From NCBI GenBank assembly GCA_024699645.1, contig JAILPE010000047.1, positions 1-42,112 of the forward strand: DNA of 42,112 nucleotides, written 5' to 3'. Every line of letters starts with the position of its first letter. The stretch's first letter is position 1. A model generated the notes under the pieces. That model was not told where the DNA came from, did not search any database, and saw nothing but the letters and a program-made list of their open reading frames with translations. The translations under genes were made by a program, and so were the position numbers. Positions 9,506 to 18,372 of the stretch are shown here, piece after piece. The stretch comes from Lachnospiraceae bacterium (GTDB lineage Bacteria > Bacillota > Clostridia > Lachnospirales > Lachnospiraceae).

Positions 9506-10630
9506 ATGAGTATTGATCTGTCAGCAATGCCGAAGCTCGGTTTCGGTCTGATGCGCCTGCCCGAGAAGGACGGGATCATTGATCATGATCAGGTGTGCAA
9601 CATGGTTGATAAGTACATGAACGCCGGGATGAATTATTTTGATACCGCCTATGTATATCACGGCGGAAGGTCCGAGGTTGCCGCAAGGGAAGCGCTCGTT
9701 AAACGTTATCCCCGCGATAAGTTCATGGTCGCAACAAAGCTGCCCGCATGGGAGATAAAAAAAGTCGAAGATGTTGATCGGATATTTAATGAACAGCTTG
9801 AAAGGCTCGGAACCGATTATATTGATTTTTACCTCTTACATTCCATCGAAGACGGTAACAATTACGATACGTATGAGAAATATGACTGCTTCAGTTGGGG
9901 GCTTAAGAAGAAGGAAGAAGGAAAGATAAAGCATTTCGGGTTCTCTTATCACGGAACTCCCGAGTTGCTTGAAAACGTTCTCGACAAGCATCCCGAGGTG
10001 GAATTTGTACAGATCCAGCTCAATTATCTTGACAGAACAAATCCGGTCGTACAGTCGCAGAGGCTTTATGATATCCTCAGTGCCCGCAAAATTCCGATCA
10101 TTGTTATGGAACCGGTGAGAGGAGGTATGCTTGCGAACATGCCGCCCGAGATCGAAGAAAAATACAAGGTGCGCAGACCCGGCAAATCCATTGCTTCATG
10201 GGCACTCAGATTTGTCGGATCCCTGCCGGGTGTGATGACGATCCTTTCGGGTATGTCGAATGAAGAGCAGATGGATGACAATATAGGCACGTTCAAAAAC
10301 TTTGAGCCGCTTGAAAAGGATGAATTTGAACTTGTGGACTGGGCTACCGATAAGCTTTTCAGTATGCCGCAGATAGGGTGTACGGCATGCAGATACTGTG
10401 TGGACGGCTGTCCCATGGGAATAGTGATACCGGATGTTTTCAGGACCATCAACACGCTTCGCCGTTATCCGGATGACTGGAGATCGAAGAACTTTTACAG
10501 AGGTCTGACCGGAAGGAGCGGAAAGGCATCCGATTGCATCGCATGCGGTCAGTGTGAGGGTGTATGTCCTCAGCATCTTCCGATAACAGAGCTTATGAAA
10601 GAGGCGGCTGAAATCCTTGATGAGGCATAA
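9506..10630 (+). CDS. Aldo/keto reductase with C-terminal ferredoxin domain
   Basis: The product has 374 residues. Residues 1 to about 280 form an aldo/keto reductase TIM barrel, with the DTAYVYHGG segment carrying the likely catalytic tyrosine, lysine in ATKLP and histidine in FYLLHS. The last 90 residues carry two 4Fe-4S type cysteine clusters: CTACRYCVDGCP from Cys292 and CIACGQCEGVCP from Cys344. This architecture is common in anaerobes, and the physiological substrate is usually unknown. The start has aaaggaga just upstream. The gap to the preceding MocA-type gene is 73 bases and contains a small 5-bp hairpin (acatc/gatgt) that lacks a T-tract, so the two may be co-transcribed. Confidence 0.92.
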   Translation: MSIDLSAMPKLGFGLMRLPEKDGIIDHDQVCNMVDKYMNAGMNYFDTAYVYHGGRSEVAAREALVKRYPRDKFMVATKLPAWEIKKVEDVDRIFNEQLERLGTDYIDFYLLHSIEDGNNYDTYEKYDCFSWGLKKKEEGKIKHFGFSYHGTPELLENVLDKHPEVEFVQIQLNYLDRTNPVVQSQRLYDILSARKIPIIVMEPVRGGMLANMPPEIEEKYKVRRPGKSIASWALRFVGSLPGVMTILSGMSNEEQMDDNIGTFKNFEPLEKDEFELVDWATDKLFSMPQIGCTACRYCVDGCPMGIVIPDVFRTINTLRRYPDDWRSKNFYRGLTGRSGKASDCIACGQCEGVCPQHLPITELMKEAAEILDEA

Positions 10631-10657
10631 TAAACGCATAATGAAGGGAGTATAATT

Positions 10658-12115
10658 ATGGGTGAACTTGGTATCAGAGAAAACAAAAGAGTTAACAGCA
10701 GACTGCTGTTGTGTTATTTGATCATCTTTGTGGTCCTTGTTGCGGCATATGTGATGGAGATCATTAAAGGGAGCAGAGAGCCGATTTATGTTGTAGCGCT
10801 CATGCTGACGGGACTTGTGCCCCTTTTCATCGCATACATATTTTACAGGATCAAGCCGGAAGCAAACAGGATAAGGTATATTGCCGCCATAGGCTACGGA
10901 ATTTTTTACGGAGCGATACTGCTGACGGGAAAAGATTATACTTATGTGTACATTTTCCCCATGATGTTCATTATCATGCTCACGTGCGATATAAAGCTTA
11001 TTCTTGCGATGAATTCGCTTGTCATAGTATCAAATATCGTAAGCGCGATCATAACCTATATAGGAGCTGTTGACAAAGGAACAACGCTCACACAGCTTGA
11101 AGTTCAGATCGCAGTGATTGTTGTAAGTGCGGTTTATTCGTTCCTTGCCATAAAGGTAATAAAGACAAACAATGACGAAAAGGCGGAAGCCCTCGGCAAA
11201 GAGAAGGAAACCGCGGATGAGCTCGTTGAAAAAAACGGAAAGATCATAGAGATTGCCAATCAAAAGGTTACAAATGTCGTAGCTGCAGCAAATGCGCTTG
11301 ATGAGAACTTTGAAAATGTACAAAGAGCCATCAAGGAAGTAAGTGAGGGAGCACAGCTTACAGCTGTCACGGCAGAGAATCAGATGGCGGCCATCAGGGA
11401 ACTCGATCAGGCGATAGGATCGGCCAAGAAGGAAGCCGGTCTCGTAGACGAGAGCATGAGCGGATTTATGAACACCGTCTCGGAATGCACGAAAAAGAGC
11501 AAGCTGATCGGAAGCGGTATCGAGACGATCGAGAGCGAGACAGAGGCTATTCTTAAAGGTGCGGAAGCACTCGAAGCAATGGCACTCGAACTTAACGAGA
11601 TCATAGACATTATCAGTTCCGTATCGAAACAGACGTCTATGCTTTCACTCAACGCTTCCATCGAAAGCGCAAGAGCGGGTGAAGCCGGAAGAGGCTTTGC
11701 GGTTGTTGCGGGTGAGATCGGAAGTCTTGTAAATCAGACAAACGATGCAACAGCAAAAATATCTCTCCGAATCGGCAAAGTTCAGGAAGAAGTCAAAACG
11801 ATGAAGGAAAAGGTCGGCAATATCGACAAGAACGTCGTTGATCAAAAGCAGATGACTACATCTATCATCGAAAGCCTCGATGAAATGAGCGGCATTGCTG
11901 CGGAAGCAAAGAAACGTATGGAGAACCAGATCAGCCATATGGATCATATAAGCAGTGACAGCGCTCAGATATCCGACAGCGTCGGTACATTATCCGGTGT
12001 ATCGGAAGAGACCACGGCTGAAGCAGGTACAACGTTTGAACTTGTAAACGACAGTGTAGAAAAGATGAATGGGCTTACCGCTGAGGTAAAGGCTATCCTC
12101 GATGTATTAAAATGA
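10658..12115 (+). CDS. Membrane methyl-accepting chemotaxis protein
   Basis: A 485-residue chemoreceptor. About six hydrophobic helices occupy residues 15-170 with only short connecting loops. There is no large extracellular sensor domain and no obvious HAMP domain. The cytoplasmic signalling domain follows, with the hairpin-tip region SSVSKQTSMLSLNASIESARAGEAGRGFAVVAGEI contained at about residues 320-355. Coiled-coil methylation helices flank the tip. Such receptors relay signals to CheA/CheW, which are not in this window. What it senses is unknown; a membrane or energy-state signal is inferred from the lack of an external domain. Start has gaaggga before ATG 10658. The stop lies six bases from the convergent permease, with no terminator between them. 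Confidence 0.93.
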   Translation: MGELGIRENKRVNSRLLLCYLIIFVVLVAAYVMEIIKGSREPIYVVALMLTGLVPLFIAYIFYRIKPEANRIRYIAAIGYGIFYGAILLTGKDYTYVYIFPMMFIIMLTCDIKLILAMNSLVIVSNIVSAIITYIGAVDKGTTLTQLEVQIAVIVVSAVYSFLAIKVIKTNNDEKAEALGKEKETADELVEKNGKIIEIANQKVTNVVAAANALDENFENVQRAIKEVSEGAQLTAVTAENQMAAIRELDQAIGSAKKEAGLVDESMSGFMNTVSECTKKSKLIGSGIETIESETEAILKGAEALEAMALELNEIIDIISSVSKQTSMLSLNASIESARAGEAGRGFAVVAGEIGSLVNQTNDATAKISLRIGKVQEEVKTMKEKVGNIDKNVVDQKQMTTSIIESLDEMSGIAAEAKKRMENQISHMDHISSDSAQISDSVGTLSGVSEETTAEAGTTFELVNDSVEKMNGLTAEVKAILDVLK

Positions 12116-12121
12116 AAGGTG

Positions 12122-12970
12122 TCATGCAGCCTTGGGTGAGTTCTTGAAGGCACCTATCAGACTGCAGATGCCGAATACGGCAGCGTCGGCAACAACGATG
12201 GTCGATCCGGCGGGTGTTTCGAAAAGGATCGAAATGATTATGCCGGTCAGTGCGCAGATCACAGATATCACAGCCGAGCAGACAGTTACGGATTTGAAGC
12301 TCTTGAAAAGCCGCATGGACGAAAGAGCCGGGAAAACAAGGAGCGCCGAAATGAGAAGAGAACCGACGAGGTTCATGGCGATGACTATTATGACTGCCGT
12401 TACGATCGCAATCAGGAGATTGTAAGCATCGGCGTGAAGACCCGATGCACGGGTGAAATCCTCATCGAAAGTAACATCGAATATCCGGTTATAGAAAATT
12501 ATAAATATTATTACGACTGCGATCGAAAGGATAACGCAGAGCCAGACTTCCGTCGAAGTCAGAGTGAGTATGGATGTCGAGCCGAAAAGGCTTGTGCAGA
12601 CATCGCCCGATATGTTCGAAGAGGTTGAAAATATGTTCATCAGCATGTAACCGACCGCGAGTGATGCAACCGATATCATTGCGATCGCGGCATCTCCTCT
12701 TACCTTGGCATTTTTGCCTGTGCGAAGAAGAAGTACGGCACAGATGACGGTTACGGGAAGCACGAGCAGCATGTTGTTTGAAAGATGGAGAACCGCTGCG
12801 ACGGCGAGTATCCCAAACGCAACATGAGAAAGACCGTCACCTATAAATGAAAAACGCTTTAAGACAAGAGTCACTCCGAGAAGTGATGAGCAGACGGCGA
12901 TAAGGACAGCCGTGATAAGCGCGTAACGTACAAAAGGGTATTCAAGATAGAATAACAGGGTATCAAGCAA
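12122..12970 (-). CDS. ABC-3 family (ZnuB/MntB-like) metal transporter permease, orphan
   Basis: The 282-residue product has about eight hydrophobic helices and matches the ABC-3 permease family that imports zinc, manganese or iron; the early segment LLGVTLVLKRFSFIGDGLSHVAFG is characteristic. The start is TTG at 12970, preceded on the minus strand by aaggagag at good spacing. No ATPase or metal-binding lipoprotein of this family is adjacent, although the three parts are normally encoded together, so partners would have to be elsewhere. A minus-strand promoter with a perfect palindrome at its -35 lies at 13074-13102, leaving a leader of about 100 bases. The metal cannot be told from sequence alone. 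Confidence 0.9.
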   Translation of the reverse strand: MLDTLLFYLEYPFVRYALITAVLIAVCSSLLGVTLVLKRFSFIGDGLSHVAFGILAVAAVLHLSNNMLLVLPVTVICAVLLLRTGKNAKVRGDAAIAMISVASLAVGYMLMNIFSTSSNISGDVCTSLFGSTSILTLTSTEVWLCVILSIAVVIIFIIFYNRIFDVTFDEDFTRASGLHADAYNLLIAIVTAVIIVIAMNLVGSLLISALLVFPALSSMRLFKSFKSVTVCSAVISVICALTGIIISILFETPAGSTIVVADAAVFGICSLIGAFKNSPKAA

Positions 12971-13073
12971 TTTGGGTAACTCTCCTTTCGTCTGAAAGTC
13001 CGGGTGTCAAAGGTCACGTAAATATCGGAACAACGCGACAACAGGATAATGTAGACCCGATCCGAACACGGTT

Positions 13074-13102
13074 ATTCTAACATTATGGAAACTGCACTTC
13101 AA
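13074..13102 (-). promoter_or_regulatory. Sigma-A-like promoter for the ABC-3 permease
   Basis: Read on the minus strand, TTGAAG (13097-13102) and TAGAAT (13074-13079) are separated by exactly 17 bases, pointing at the TTG-started permease. The -35 hexamer falls inside the left arm of a perfect palindrome. Confidence 0.6.
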
Positions 13103-13123
13103 CAGGTTCTTTTTGTTGAAGTG
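13095..13123. promoter_or_regulatory. Perfect palindrome between divergent promoters (candidate operator)
   Basis: Arms cacttcaaca (13095-13104) and tgttgaagtg (13114-13123) are exact inverse complements, ten bases each, around a nine-base centre. The dyad covers the -35 of the leftward promoter and abuts the -35 of the rightward one, which is the geometry of a shared operator. As RNA it could also form a hairpin, but no plus-strand gene lies upstream to terminate. The rest of the 302-base gene-free stretch (12971-13272) contains the two promoters, leaders and a small ctacc/ggtag hairpin near 13207. Confidence 0.6.
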
Positions 13124-13152
13124 TTGTTTTATTTGGCGTTTAGGCGTAAAAT
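13124..13152 (+). promoter_or_regulatory. Sigma-A-like promoter for the lipoprotein gene
   Basis: TTGTTT (13124-13129) and TAAAAT (13147-13152) are 17 bases apart and point at the lipoprotein gene, giving a leader of roughly 115 bases. The -35 immediately follows the palindrome arm. Confidence 0.55.
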
Positions 13153-13272
13153 TATTGCGGTTGTTGATGTTAAGGAACATAAGCGTGATCCTTCGGCAAC
13201 AGAGCTACCGGGTAGTTCACGTAACAGCCGGAGTTTTAACGATCGTTTGGTCTATGGGATGGGAGGTATATT

Positions 13273-14328
13273 TTGAACGAAAAAAGGTTGGTCGCATTAT
13301 TTCTTCTTGTAATTATTGTTTCTGTAATTTCGGGATGCGGATCGAATAACTACTTTGAGGATAAAGGATCGGAGGAAGCTAAGGAGGAACAGCCCGGTTT
13401 TGACCCGAACTCTGAGCTTATTGAGGTCGGAAAAACGGTGACGGTGCCTGATGTTTGTGAAATAGGGGTTGAAAGAATAAGGATATCGAACGATGTCAAA
13501 CCTGAAAATCCCGGAAGTGTTTATTCGCAGTACAGCGCCGACGAAGGAAAGGTTTATGTCGATGTGAGCATCATATATAAAAATCTTGACACATCGGCAA
13601 TTCCTGCTTACGATACCATGAAGTGTAAACTGGTATATTCGGACAAATACGAGTATGCGGGTTTCTCCGTGGTGGAGATCGACGGAAGACGGGATTTTGA
13701 AAGTTCAAAAAGCGTGTCGATATCGCCGCTTACGACCGAGTATATCCATTATCTCTTTGAAGTACCCGATGAGGTCAGGACAAGTACGCAGACGATCGAT
13801 ATATATATGACGACGGGGGGAAAAAACTTCAGATTTGAAGCGGATCCTCAAAAGATAGATATAACACAGCTCGAGATACATCCGGGAGAGAATGCGACCG
13901 AGATCAAGAGAAAGGAAGTCGTAACTACCCCGAACAGTGAGTTTAACATAACTTATGCCACTGTTACCGAGGATGTTCTTCCGAGCAACCCGGGGGATTA
14001 TTATTCACACTACGAGGCAGAACCCGGAAAACTCATAGTAGATCTTGGACTGTACTATAAGAATACATCGACCTCGAAGATCAAAGCGGCAGAGATCGGA
14101 AGATCCACGCTTGTGGTTGCCGACAGGTATGAATACGCCGGCTTTACCGTGGCCGAAACAAGTGAAGGAGCAGATTTTGCCGATGCCGATTCAACAGAGA
14201 TCCTTCCTCTTGAAACCTGCACGTTACATCATATGTTCATGGTCCCGGAAGATATCAAGGCAACAAACGATCCTGTCTTTATCTGCTTTACGGTAGACGC
14301 AACAGAGTATAAATATATTATGAGGTAG
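13273..14328 (+). CDS. Lipoprotein with two DUF4352-like beta domains
   Basis: The 351-residue product begins with a lipoprotein signal peptide: a positively charged start, a hydrophobic core and the lipobox ISGC with Cys22 as the lipidation site. Two homologous domains of about 140 residues follow (roughly 50-195 and 212-350). Both carry an SNPG/ENPG-x-YYS/VYS-x-Y segment, a D-V-x-YKN strand and a YEYAGF motif, so the gene contains an internal duplication. This resembles the DUF4352-type immunoglobulin-like fold; the function is unknown. The start is TTG 13273 with gggaggt five bases upstream. The next gene, a GT2-TagF fusion, starts two bases after the stop with its ribosome binding site inside this gene, so the two are probably translationally coupled. 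Likely on the outer face of the membrane. Confidence 0.85.
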   Translation: MNEKRLVALFLLVIIVSVISGCGSNNYFEDKGSEEAKEEQPGFDPNSELIEVGKTVTVPDVCEIGVERIRISNDVKPENPGSVYSQYSADEGKVYVDVSIIYKNLDTSAIPAYDTMKCKLVYSDKYEYAGFSVVEIDGRRDFESSKSVSISPLTTEYIHYLFEVPDEVRTSTQTIDIYMTTGGKNFRFEADPQKIDITQLEIHPGENATEIKRKEVVTTPNSEFNITYATVTEDVLPSNPGDYYSHYEAEPGKLIVDLGLYYKNTSTSKIKAAEIGRSTLVVADRYEYAGFTVAETSEGADFADADSTEILPLETCTLHHMFMVPEDIKATNDPVFICFTVDATEYKYIMR

Positions 14329-14330
14329 TC

Positions 14331-17075
14331 ATGAAATTTAGTATTATCACACCTTTTAAGCGCGGACTCGATCATCTGCGCGACAATCTCGAGAGTCTCA
14401 AGGATCAGAGGCTGAGAATCTATCTTGATGAGGTCGACGGTGCGCCGGGATTCGAGCGTGTCGACAGATTGTCAGATCTGTGCGGAGCCGATAATATCGA
14501 CGGTATAAACAGGCTGATCGAAAGCGGAGATCTTGATGGTGTCGAAGCCCTCGCAAAGATCAGGGGGCTTGACGATCTCTGGCCGCTGTTGACCTTTGAC
14601 GGCCTCGGAAACATCGTTACGGTCGCTTCGAAAAGCATGACGGTACAGCCGACTTCGGAAGGAATTACCGATAAAGAAAAACTCATCGTCGAAGAAAAAA
14701 GAATGGAAAACGAAGAGGAACGTGAAGAAAAAAGCAGTGATAACGAGAGTGACGAAGAGGAAGAAATAAGACCTTTCGTGTATGTTCCTTACAGGAATTT
14801 CGAACTTATCATCGTTAAAGATCATCCCTCCGACGAGATAGCCGGGCTGGTGGATGAGTATAAAGATATATTCAGTATCAAAGTGGTCGAGCTTACGGAA
14901 GGAACGGGCGTGGCATGCGCACGTAACCGCGGCATGGAAGAGGCGACGGGTGAGTACATCATGTTTGTGGACAGTGATGATTATCTTTTCCCGAGAGCCC
15001 TGTATTTTATGGACAGAGCGAGCCATACGGCTGCCGATCCCGATATCATATACGGGATGAAGGTTTGGACATGGTATTCGAGAAACGGATTTATAGCAAC
15101 GTTCAATAAACAGCAGCAGGAAGAAGAGAATAACGCTCAAGGTGACGATTCTGCCGATGACGGAGCCGCAGAGGAAGCACGTGAGAGAGAAGAACGTATG
15201 AAAAGTGAGCTCTCAGAGCAGGAGTATATCGAGTACAGACGTACGAATGCCGCAAGCAGACTCATTTCGAGACGTAAGGGTATCCGTAACGTTTCGGCGC
15301 TCGGAATATCCTATAAGAGAACTCTGCTTATTGACAACAACATCAGATTTCCCGAACAATTCCGCTATTACAGCGATTTCCCCTTCCTGTGTCTGGCACT
15401 TGAGAAAGCCACATCTTTCAGAAAGAACTACAGGTCATGGTATATCAAGAGAAAACATGCGGATTCGATCAATTTCCCGTCTCTCGCGCAGGAGAAGAGT
15501 GAGCAGCGTTTCCCCGAACTGCTTGAAAGTTACACATACACGAAGTCGATCCTTGACCCCGAAGGTGTGATCAGGAAAAAAGCCGATATCAAGTTCATCG
15601 GGTACTATACGGGTTACTATGTTACGAGACTTCGACGCAGTGAGAACGATTACTGGAGAAATGAGCGTTTTGAAGAATGCAGAAAGGTTGTCGGTGACAT
15701 TCCGAAGTCTACTCTCAAATGCGTCTCGCGTTATAAGAGACGTCTCATTGAGTTACTTAAAAAAGGAGATCTGAAAAAGACGTACCGTAAGGTGTCATTC
15801 AGACTTGCGCTGAAAAAGATTGCAAAGTGTCTTACTTCAAAGGCAATGATCGTCCAGAGCTTTTATGTTCACGTATTCCTTAAAAAGCCCATCAGGAAAG
15901 ATGTCATACTCTTTGAATGTTTCTTCGGAAGAAGTTACGGTGACAATCCCCGCGCCATGTACGAATATATTCAAAAAACATATCCCGGCAGATATATCTG
16001 TGTTTGGAGTATGGCAAAGGCACACGGAAACAAGATTCCTTACAAACATAAGACGGTCAGGAGATTTGGCCTCAGATATGCTTATTATATAGCACGGAGC
16101 AAGTTCTTTATCTTCAATACAAAGCAGCCGGGATGGATGCGTAAGCGTGAAGGTCAGGTCTTCCTCGAAACCTGGCACGGAACTCCTCTCAAGAAGCTTG
16201 CATTCGACATGGAGGATAATTTCAGCGCTTCGCCCGGGTACAAAAAACATATATACAGCAAAACCCGTTCATGGGATTATCTCGTTGCGGCCAACAGCTT
16301 TTCTTCGGAAGTATTTAAGCACTGCTTTATGTACGAGAACAAAATGCTCGAATACGGCTATCCGAGAAATGACGTGCTTCACGCAAGCGACAGGGATGAA
16401 CGCGCCGCTGCGATCAGAAAGAAGTTGGGCATTCCCGCAGGAAAGAAAACGATCCTTTATGCTCCCACATGGAGAGATGACGAGTTTTATGCAGCCGGAG
16501 AATATAAGTTCACGTTGCAGCTCGATCTTGAGCTCCTCAGGAAAAAGCTCGGAGACGATTATGCCGTCATTTTGAGAACTCACTATTATATTGCCGACAA
16601 GCTCGATATCAGAGGACTTGAAGGATTTGCATATAATCTGAGCAAATACCCGGACATCGCGGACATTTACCTGATAAGCGACATATGCATCACGGATTAT
16701 TCGTCTGTATTCTTTGATTATGCCGGGCTTAAAAGACCTATTCTTTTCTATACGTACGACATCGACAAGTACAGGGATATTCTCAGAGGCTTCTACTTCG
16801 ATATGGAGTCGACCGTTCCCGGACCGCTTCTTTACACGAGTGAGGAGGTTGCGGATGCGATCCTTGATATCGGCAGTGTGAGTGCGCGTTTTAAGGACAG
16901 ATACGATGCTTTCTATGAGCGTTTCTGCTCATGGGAGAACGGCCATGCATGTGAAAACATATATGACGAAGTATTCGTAAGAGGCGAGAAGGAAAGGGCT
17001 CTCGAAGCGGAACGTGCAGAGAGGGAGCGACTCGAGGAAGAACAGAGCGGGCCTGACAATGAGGATATTATATAG
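14331..17075 (+). CDS. GT2 glycosyltransferase-CDP-glycerol glycerophosphotransferase fusion with large insertions
   Basis: A 914-residue bifunctional protein. The N-terminal family 2 glycosyltransferase (GT-A) begins with FSIITPFKRG and has its DxD metal site in VDSDDYLF (Asp214/Asp216). Residues about 520-890 form a TagF/TagB-like polyol-phosphate transferase, with ETWHGTPLK (histidine essential in the family), EYGYPRND, LYAPTWRDD and ITDYSSVFFDY. It should add sugar and glycerol- or ribitol-phosphate units to a surface polymer at the inner membrane face. Unlike the compact paralogue at 27991-30081, the GT-A fold is split by about 130 residues (28-156), part possibly folded and part Glu-rich, and by a second charged insertion (about 259-303). 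A third charged tail ends the protein. It is translationally coupled to the lipoprotein. Confidence 0.9.
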   Translation: MKFSIITPFKRGLDHLRDNLESLKDQRLRIYLDEVDGAPGFERVDRLSDLCGADNIDGINRLIESGDLDGVEALAKIRGLDDLWPLLTFDGLGNIVTVASKSMTVQPTSEGITDKEKLIVEEKRMENEEEREEKSSDNESDEEEEIRPFVYVPYRNFELIIVKDHPSDEIAGLVDEYKDIFSIKVVELTEGTGVACARNRGMEEATGEYIMFVDSDDYLFPRALYFMDRASHTAADPDIIYGMKVWTWYSRNGFIATFNKQQQEEENNAQGDDSADDGAAEEAREREERMKSELSEQEYIEYRRTNAASRLISRRKGIRNVSALGISYKRTLLIDNNIRFPEQFRYYSDFPFLCLALEKATSFRKNYRSWYIKRKHADSINFPSLAQEKSEQRFPELLESYTYTKSILDPEGVIRKKADIKFIGYYTGYYVTRLRRSENDYWRNERFEECRKVVGDIPKSTLKCVSRYKRRLIELLKKGDLKKTYRKVSFRLALKKIAKCLTSKAMIVQSFYVHVFLKKPIRKDVILFECFFGRSYGDNPRAMYEYIQKTYPGRYICVWSMAKAHGNKIPYKHKTVRRFGLRYAYYIARSKFFIFNTKQPGWMRKREGQVFLETWHGTPLKKLAFDMEDNFSASPGYKKHIYSKTRSWDYLVAANSFSSEVFKHCFMYENKMLEYGYPRNDVLHASDRDERAAAIRKKLGIPAGKKTILYAPTWRDDEFYAAGEYKFTLQLDLELLRKKLGDDYAVILRTHYYIADKLDIRGLEGFAYNLSKYPDIADIYLISDICITDYSSVFFDYAGLKRPILFYTYDIDKYRDILRGFYFDMESTVPGPLLYTSEEVADAILDIGSVSARFKDRYDAFYERFCSWENGHACENIYDEVFVRGEKERALEAERAERERLEEEQSGPDNEDII

Positions 17076-17117
17076 TCAATTATTCGGCACGATTTGATTG
17101 GTTTTATGAGAAATAGG

Positions 17118-17160
17118 TTGTAGACTTTAAGAGTGTGTTTTATACAGATGATCAGATCTG
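17118..17160 (+). promoter_or_regulatory. Promoter and candidate operator for uxuA-uxuB
   Basis: TTGTAG (17118-17123) and TATACA (17141-17146) are 17 bases apart. Overlapping the -10 is a dyad, cagat (17145-17149) and atctg (17156-17160) around six bases, where a repressor could sit. It does not match a GntR-type operator that I know. The uxuA start codon is about 80 bases downstream. Confidence 0.5.
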
Positions 17161-17227
17161 CGGTACGGGTGGGAAAGAGCCTGCGCGTGAGGCGGATCGT
17201 GATACCGCATATACAGGAGGAGCTTTT

Positions 17228-18295
17228 ATGCAGATGACATTTCGCTGGTACGGAACCGGCAACGACACGATCACTCTTGAACAGATAAAGCAGATCCCGG
17301 GTGTCGAAGGGATCGTTTGGGCACTTCATGACAAGATGCCCGGTATTGTATGGGAAGAAGACGAGATAAAGAAAGCTACGGACGAGATCAAGTCTTACGG
17401 TTTTAACGTTGACGTGGTTGAATCGGTCAATGTTCATGACGACATCAAGATAGGACTTCCCACAAGGGACAAATACATTGAGAACTACAAGCAGACTCTG
17501 CGCAACCTTGCAAAGTACGGCGTGAAAGTGGTCTGCTACAATTTCATGCCTGTTTTTGACTGGACAAGGACCGAGCTTTTCCATCCCAACGAGGACGGCT
17601 CAACATCCATGTATTACGAGAAAGACAAGATAATGGATGATCCCGTTGAAATGGCCAAATATATCACGGAAAACTGCAAGGGCTTCACAATGCCCGGATG
17701 GGAGCCCGAGAGAATGGCTCATCTTTCCGAGCTCTTTGATGCATATAAGGATGTTACGAAGGAAAAACTTTGGGAAAATCTTGAGTATTTCCTTAAAGCG
17801 CTTATGCCCACTTGTCGTGAGACAGATATCAAGCTTGCGATCCATCAGGACGATCCGCCTTGGGATATATTCGGACTTCCCAGACTTCTTGTTGACGAGC
17901 CTTCGATAGACCGTTTCCTCAAGATGGTTGATGATCCTTACAACTGTCTTACACTTTGCTCGGGGTCGGTCAGCTCCAATCCCAAGAACAACACTGCGGA
18001 CATCGTTCGCAAGCACTGCGACAGGATTGCTTTTGCCCATATCCGTAATGTTAAGCATTTTCCGAACGGTGATTTTAAGGAAGTTTCACATCGTGACTGT
18101 GACGGCGATACGGGAGTGCTCGATATAGTCAAGGCATATCATGATATGGGATTTGACGGTTATATAAGACCCGATCACGGACGTCATATCTGGGGCGAAA
18201 AATGCAGACCCGGTTACGGACTTTATGACAGAGCACTCGGAATCATGTATCTTCTCGGTGCGTTTGAGATGCTCGACAAGATCGACGGCAAATAA
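17228..18295 (+). CDS. uxuA: Mannonate dehydratase
   Basis: UxuA dehydrates D-mannonate to 2-keto-3-deoxygluconate in hexuronate catabolism. The 355-residue product matches the Bacillus-type enzyme (about 360 residues) and starts with MTFRWYGTGNDTITLEQIKQ, typical of the family. Conserved segments include LAIHQDDPPW and IAFAHIRNVKH, where metal-binding residues lie, and the terminal GYGLYDRALG. ATG 17228 is chosen because aggagg (17215-17220) is seven bases upstream; the open frame extends further but without a ribosome binding site. uxuB follows after 77 bases, completing two consecutive activities. Glucuronate isomerase (uxaC) and the KDG kinase/aldolase are not in this window. Confidence 0.96.
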   Translation: MQMTFRWYGTGNDTITLEQIKQIPGVEGIVWALHDKMPGIVWEEDEIKKATDEIKSYGFNVDVVESVNVHDDIKIGLPTRDKYIENYKQTLRNLAKYGVKVVCYNFMPVFDWTRTELFHPNEDGSTSMYYEKDKIMDDPVEMAKYITENCKGFTMPGWEPERMAHLSELFDAYKDVTKEKLWENLEYFLKALMPTCRETDIKLAIHQDDPPWDIFGLPRLLVDEPSIDRFLKMVDDPYNCLTLCSGSVSSNPKNNTADIVRKHCDRIAFAHIRNVKHFPNGDFKEVSHRDCDGDTGVLDIVKAYHDMGFDGYIRPDHGRHIWGEKCRPGYGLYDRALGIMYLLGAFEMLDKIDGK

Positions 18296-18372
18296 TGCTG
18301 CAATCAGCGTTAACTGTTCGGACAGGGAAAAAATGAAAGGTAACCGTATTCATACGGTGCCGGGAGGAAGAA

